A DNA stretch of 34,302 bases from a virus, in IMG/VR virus record IMGVR_UViG_3300017735_000045, positions 1-34,302 of that record; one strand, given 5' to 3'. Shown here in pieces: positions 31,130 to 34,302 of this stretch (within the stretch, counting starts at the first letter, position 1; each line of letters starts with the position of its first letter). A program made the translations under genes and the position numbers. Under the pieces are notes generated by a model that did no database searches, was not told where the DNA came from, and was given only the letters and a program-made list of their open reading frames with translations.

Positions 31130-31938
31130 TTTTTATTCTCCAAACGTAACATGTATTCTGTGTTAGCAAAGTCAGCTTTACCAAATATACGTTCTGCTGT
31201 TACATCCACATTAACACAGTACTTATCTGCCATTTGATCTAAGAACTCTTCTAGATCATTAGAGTGAGGTATGTCTTGTTTTTGTATACGTTCAGCAGTA
31301 TGCGTAACATAACCACTTACTTCTGTTAGACTTACTTGTGGATGTACACCGTATTGTTGTAAATATTCTATTGTAGCTGTCTGTGCTCTACCACCATCAA
31401 GTAAGTTGCGATACATAAGCTCAAAACCACGACGAACATGATGACGTTTTTCTTCAGCTTCAAATGTTTCCTCATCCCACTCATCAATGTTGTTTGTTTC
31501 TTTTATATTTTCATAGGCATCTATTAATGTTGCAATGTCTTTAAACGCACCATTAATTTTAGACTCTAGTCTTTCCAGATTAAATCTTTTTTGTCTTAAC
31601 TCTGCTTGTGCAACCATATCAATGTCACCCTCAAGCTGATCTATTTCTTTTAAACATTTAGCATGGCTTACTTGGGCCTCTGCTAGTGCAGACTTACGTT
31701 TGTCAATCTCTGCAGTAACTTGACGTAGCATACGCATAGGAGACTGACCGTTTAACATAGTTAAAGTCATAAGAGATATTGTATGTTGACTGTTTTGCCT
31801 ATCAAAGGCACGAGTCTTTTCGTCTATTTCTGGTAAGAACTGATTTACTTTTGCTACAGCAGCAGTATTTATTTTGTCTGCTGATACTGCTGGTAAACTA
31901 AATGTCCATTCTTCTGTGGTTGTTAATTCTTTTTTCAT
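31126..31938 (-). CDS. Coiled-coil protein of the tail-fibre region (270 aa)
   Basis: Begins MKKELTTTEEWTFSLPAVSA. A long helical part at about 70-150 (for example LRQVTAEIDKRKSALAEAQV) predicts a coiled coil; the C-terminus has a compact part ending in LENKK. I recall similar sequences next to fibre genes in marine phages; function unknown. The ATG at 31938 follows AGGAA; an extension to 31971 would overlap the propeller gene. Confidence 0.65.
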   Translation of the reverse strand: MKKELTTTEEWTFSLPAVSADKINTAAVAKVNQFLPEIDEKTRAFDRQNSQHTISLMTLTMLNGQSPMRMLRQVTAEIDKRKSALAEAQVSHAKCLKEIDQLEGDIDMVAQAELRQKRFNLERLESKINGAFKDIATLIDAYENIKETNNIDEWDEETFEAEEKRHHVRRGFELMYRNLLDGGRAQTATIEYLQQYGVHPQVSLTEVSGYVTHTAERIQKQDIPHSNDLEEFLDQMADKYCVNVDVTAERIFGKADFANTEYMLRLENKK

Positions 31939-31951
31939 TGTTAGTTTCCTA

Positions 31952-32920
31952 CTATGTTCCTGCTGCTCCACCTGCGGCTCTGTAAACCCCCCGTGTTAAA
32001 TCTCCAAAGTCGACAGCGTTACCAGAAGATGCAGCTATTGTTAAGTATTGAATTACATTTGAAGGACCACTTGCTGAAGCATCCCCACCTGCAACTATTC
32101 CTCTGCTTGCATCTCCTCCTCCTCCACCTAAAGCACCGTTATGAGTGTTCAGATCACCTATGTCAGTACCATTTCCATTAGTCGCAATAGTAATTCTTTC
32201 TATTCTAGATTCACTACCTTGATTTAGCCCTGCACAAAAAACACCATACGTTGTATCTGAAATATTACTAGTAGCGTCTGTAAAGTAGTAAGACAAAGCT
32301 CCATAGTCTGTAGCATTACCCGCTGTAGCAACAATAATTTTTTCTGTTCTGTATAGGTCATCGCCAGCTGCCGTATGAAAAACTCCTATTGTACCGTCAC
32401 AAACACCACCACCACCGTCTGAATTATTTTGTGTTAAGTCACCAAAGTCTGTAGCATTACCTGTAGTAGATATAGTAATGTAGTCCATTATATTTGAGGA
32501 ACCACTGGAAAAACCTCCAGCAAATACACCACGAGTTCCATTAGATAAAGAACTTATGTTCCTTCTAGCAACAGTCATGTTTCCAAAGTCAGCAGCATTA
32601 CCAGTAGTACCTATTGTTATATAATCAATAACATCTTGATTACTTCCCGTGTAGCCTCCTCCAAAAACACCCCTACTTCCATTTGAAGTACCACCACCCA
32701 AATATCTACCGACAGTCAAATCACCGAAGTCTGTAGCATTACCAGTTGTTTGTATTGTTACATAGTCCATAACATTTACAGTACTTGCTCCACCTGCGTG
32801 TACATATCTAGCACCGTACCATTTAGGAGTATTATCTCCACCAACAGCTACACCATTAATAGTGATAGCTCCTGTTGAATTGCTAATATCGTTAGTCTGA
32901 TGATTGATGGTGAGAGACAT
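31952..32920 (-). CDS. Kelch-like beta-propeller fibre protein (322 aa)
   Basis: After a short N-terminal fibre-type segment (LTINHQTNDISNSTGAITIN) come six repeats of about 47 residues built on YITIxTTGNATDFGDLT followed by a Gly-rich turn and NGxRGVFAGG. The Asp of each DFG-like motif sits at 64, 111, 158, 205, 253 and 304. The N-terminus supplies a lone GARYVHAGG strand while the last repeat lacks its own, which suggests a closed six-bladed ring. Such proteins in marine phages are thought to bind host surface sugars, so it is a receptor-binding candidate. The gap to the upstream gene is 18 bases. Confidence 0.78.
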   Translation of the reverse strand: MSLTINHQTNDISNSTGAITINGVAVGGDNTPKWYGARYVHAGGASTVNVMDYVTIQTTGNATDFGDLTVGRYLGGGTSNGSRGVFGGGYTGSNQDVIDYITIGTTGNAADFGNMTVARRNISSLSNGTRGVFAGGFSSGSSNIMDYITISTTGNATDFGDLTQNNSDGGGGVCDGTIGVFHTAAGDDLYRTEKIIVATAGNATDYGALSYYFTDATSNISDTTYGVFCAGLNQGSESRIERITIATNGNGTDIGDLNTHNGALGGGGGDASRGIVAGGDASASGPSNVIQYLTIAASSGNAVDFGDLTRGVYRAAGGAAGT

Positions 32921-32938
32921 TAATGTTTTTCCTTTTAA

Positions 32939-33244
32939 TTATACTGCAGTAGAGCCATCCATGTCATCTTGGTCCATGACCCAAGCGTAACACTTGTCCA
33001 TAAACGTAGAGCCAGATTTAGCTTCTACATCTGTTAGGTTTGCGGTGTAGCGTTTAAAGTCTACCTCACGAGTATCATCCGTGGGTGAGCTTGTAGCATA
33101 TGCTGACAGGTCAATCATGACGCTGAACTTAGGATCAGTTCCACGCTGCCGTGACACAGCCGCTGTCACGATTCGGTAGTATGCGTTGTTAAATGCAATG
33201 CCGTATTGAGAGGCACCTTCTGCGATATTATGTTGAATAGCCAT
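32939..33244 (-). CDS. Conserved small virion-region protein (101 aa)
   Basis: A soluble protein, mostly polar and probably mixed alpha/beta (FNNAYYRIVTAAVSRQRGTD, later FMDKCYAWVM). It has a very strong ribosome site (AAAAAGGAGATACC) 2-15 bases before the ATG, which suggests high expression, for example as a fibre accessory or chaperone. It sits between the two fibre genes. Family not recognised. Confidence 0.65.
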   Translation of the reverse strand: MAIQHNIAEGASQYGIAFNNAYYRIVTAAVSRQRGTDPKFSVMIDLSAYATSSPTDDTREVDFKRYTANLTDVEAKSGSTFMDKCYAWVMDQDDMDGSTAV

Positions 33245-33258
33245 TTGGTATCTCCTTT

Positions 33259-34302
33259 TTAAGCGTAAGTTACTTCAGTGGTTCTAATATTAGCCACCCA
33301 TCTAATGCTATGGCTCGCTTCACCAGTGCAGGTGATAGCCAATGCGTTGTTAGTATTATCGGCTGAGAGAGCCATGCCCCAGCTTGATAAGTTCTGGATT
33401 ACTGTAGTTGCACTGTTGGCGAGTGTGGTTGTACCACCGTCATTTACCAGCAAGCCTTCAATCTTCCATGAGGCATATGCTTGTGCGCCGTTTTGCATTG
33501 CAGTGATTGTTCCGTCGAATGTGATGCAGGTGTCGCTGGCAGCTACGATTTGGTTAGTTGCTGCTGCGGTGTTGTTGTTTGTAGTAAGCACTGTGGCGGT
33601 TACATCGGTGGTGTCTGCACGAAGGATAAACTGCCCACCTTGACTGTCACCATTAGCTGAAAACTTATCATTTGAAAAAGCAATCTTGCCGATGGTTGTG
33701 CCTGTGGTTGAAGATGCACCAATGGACACACTGTCAGTCGCAGTAGCATAAGCTCCACCTAGTGCAACAGAGCCATTCCCACTAGCAGTTGCTTTTTCCG
33801 CATAAGTGCTGGAAGCGCCAGCCGCAAACGCATTATTTCCTGATGCCGTTGCCTGATACCCAAGAGCTACACTGTAGCTTCCAGCGGATAAGCAATTATA
33901 CCCCATAGCTACGGCGTAACTGGACGTAGACCTAACCGTTCTACCTAAAGCAATAGCATCGGCGGCAGTGGCCTGTGAACTTTCACCGATAGCAACAGAG
34001 TCCGCACCTGTTGCCTTTGCCAAATTCCCAATAGCCACAGAGTTAGCACCAGTAGCACCGTATGTTGAGGTGTTGTTGGCTATAGCCGCTGCGAAACTAT
34101 GACTTCCAGCCGCCCGAGAAGTTCCCAATGCCACAGCATGTGTGGCGCTATTGCCGCCATGAACTCTTGCGTTTGCACCAATTGCAGAACCGTAATCCAT
34201 TTGTTCGACATAGGCATTTTCACCTAACGAAAGACCTCGATTACTGTCGCTATCGACATAAGCACTAGAACCCAAAGCTACTGATTGATTCGCTTTTGCT
34301 CT
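33259..34302 (-). CDS. YadA-head-like tail fibre, N-terminus cut by window edge (at least 347 aa)
   Basis: The reading frame runs open through the right edge (it reads RAKANQSVALGSSAYV at the edge), so the start is outside the window. About 200 residues consist of 14-residue-type repeats such as NSVAIGNLAKATGADSVAIG, the left-handed parallel beta-roll of YadA-like (Hep_Hag) heads, which form trimers. The C-terminal 130 residues (about FILRADTTDV to RWVANIRTTEV) form a separate domain that I recall at the ends of cyanophage and other marine phage fibres. Likely a trimeric fibre that contacts the host. Apparent GC content looks higher here than in neighbours, which may reflect exchange. Confidence 0.85.
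   Translation of the reverse strand, partial: RAKANQSVALGSSAYVDSDSNRGLSLGENAYVEQMDYGSAIGANARVHGGNSATHAVALGTSRAAGSHSFAAAIANNTSTYGATGANSVAIGNLAKATGADSVAIGESSQATAADAIALGRTVRSTSSYAVAMGYNCLSAGSYSVALGYQATASGNNAFAAGASSTYAEKATASGNGSVALGGAYATATDSVSIGASSTTGTTIGKIAFSNDKFSANGDSQGGQFILRADTTDVTATVLTTNNNTAAATNQIVAASDTCITFDGTITAMQNGAQAYASWKIEGLLVNDGGTTTLANSATTVIQNLSSWGMALSADNTNNALAITCTGEASHSIRWVANIRTTEVTYA

Overview
The window looks like the left and middle part of a tailed marine phage genome, probably a podovirus of the type founded by the SAR116 phage HMO-2011 (members also infect RCA-type roseobacters). The best evidence is a family A DNA polymerase carrying two DnaJ-type CxxCxGxG zinc motifs between its exonuclease and polymerase parts. 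The surrounding set also fits: integrase, stand-alone primase, DnaB-like helicase, Cas4-like exonuclease, T7-type endonuclease I, ThyX, MazG and a B12-dependent ribonucleotide reductase. The host assignment is inference. Terminase, portal and major capsid genes are not seen and probably lie beyond the right edge.

Layout. Bases 1-597 hold no convincing gene but contain hairpins, a possible terminator and the first promoter. From 598 to 18053 all genes lie on the plus strand, tightly packed with many ATGA-type overlaps. First come small accessory genes and a C5 cytosine methyltransferase preceded by a structured leader. An integrase follows, then the replication and nucleotide-metabolism block: primase, GIY-YIG nuclease, ThyX, helicase, DNA polymerase, SSB-like protein, exonuclease, endonuclease I, DUF3310, MazG, RNR. 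A GC-rich hairpin flanked by A- and T-tracts at 18052-18090 separates this block from the convergent minus-strand block.

From 18088 to the right edge all genes lie on the minus strand and look like late genes. They include two very large virion proteins (1222 and 1138 aa), a GH73-type glucosaminidase, a protein with two peptidoglycan-binding domains, several small membrane proteins, and a tail-fibre region with a kelch-like propeller protein and a YadA-head-like fibre cut by the window edge.

How the genes work together. Integrase and methyltransferase suggest a temperate or formerly temperate lifestyle with DNA modification. Primase, helicase, polymerase and SSB-like protein form a T7-like replisome. 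The exonuclease and endonuclease I could degrade host DNA or resolve recombination intermediates. RNR, ThyX and MazG would supply or clean nucleotides. No phage RNA polymerase is seen, and several host-sigma70-like promoters (542, 798, 1450, 12116) suggest host transcription of the early block.

Points most worth a second look: an exact run of twenty 22-residue repeats in the 1138-aa virion protein; a folded RNA candidate before the methyltransferase; duplicated promoter-leader units ahead of the first two genes; the gene-free left end; and a six-bladed propeller with an apparent Velcro closure among the fibre proteins.
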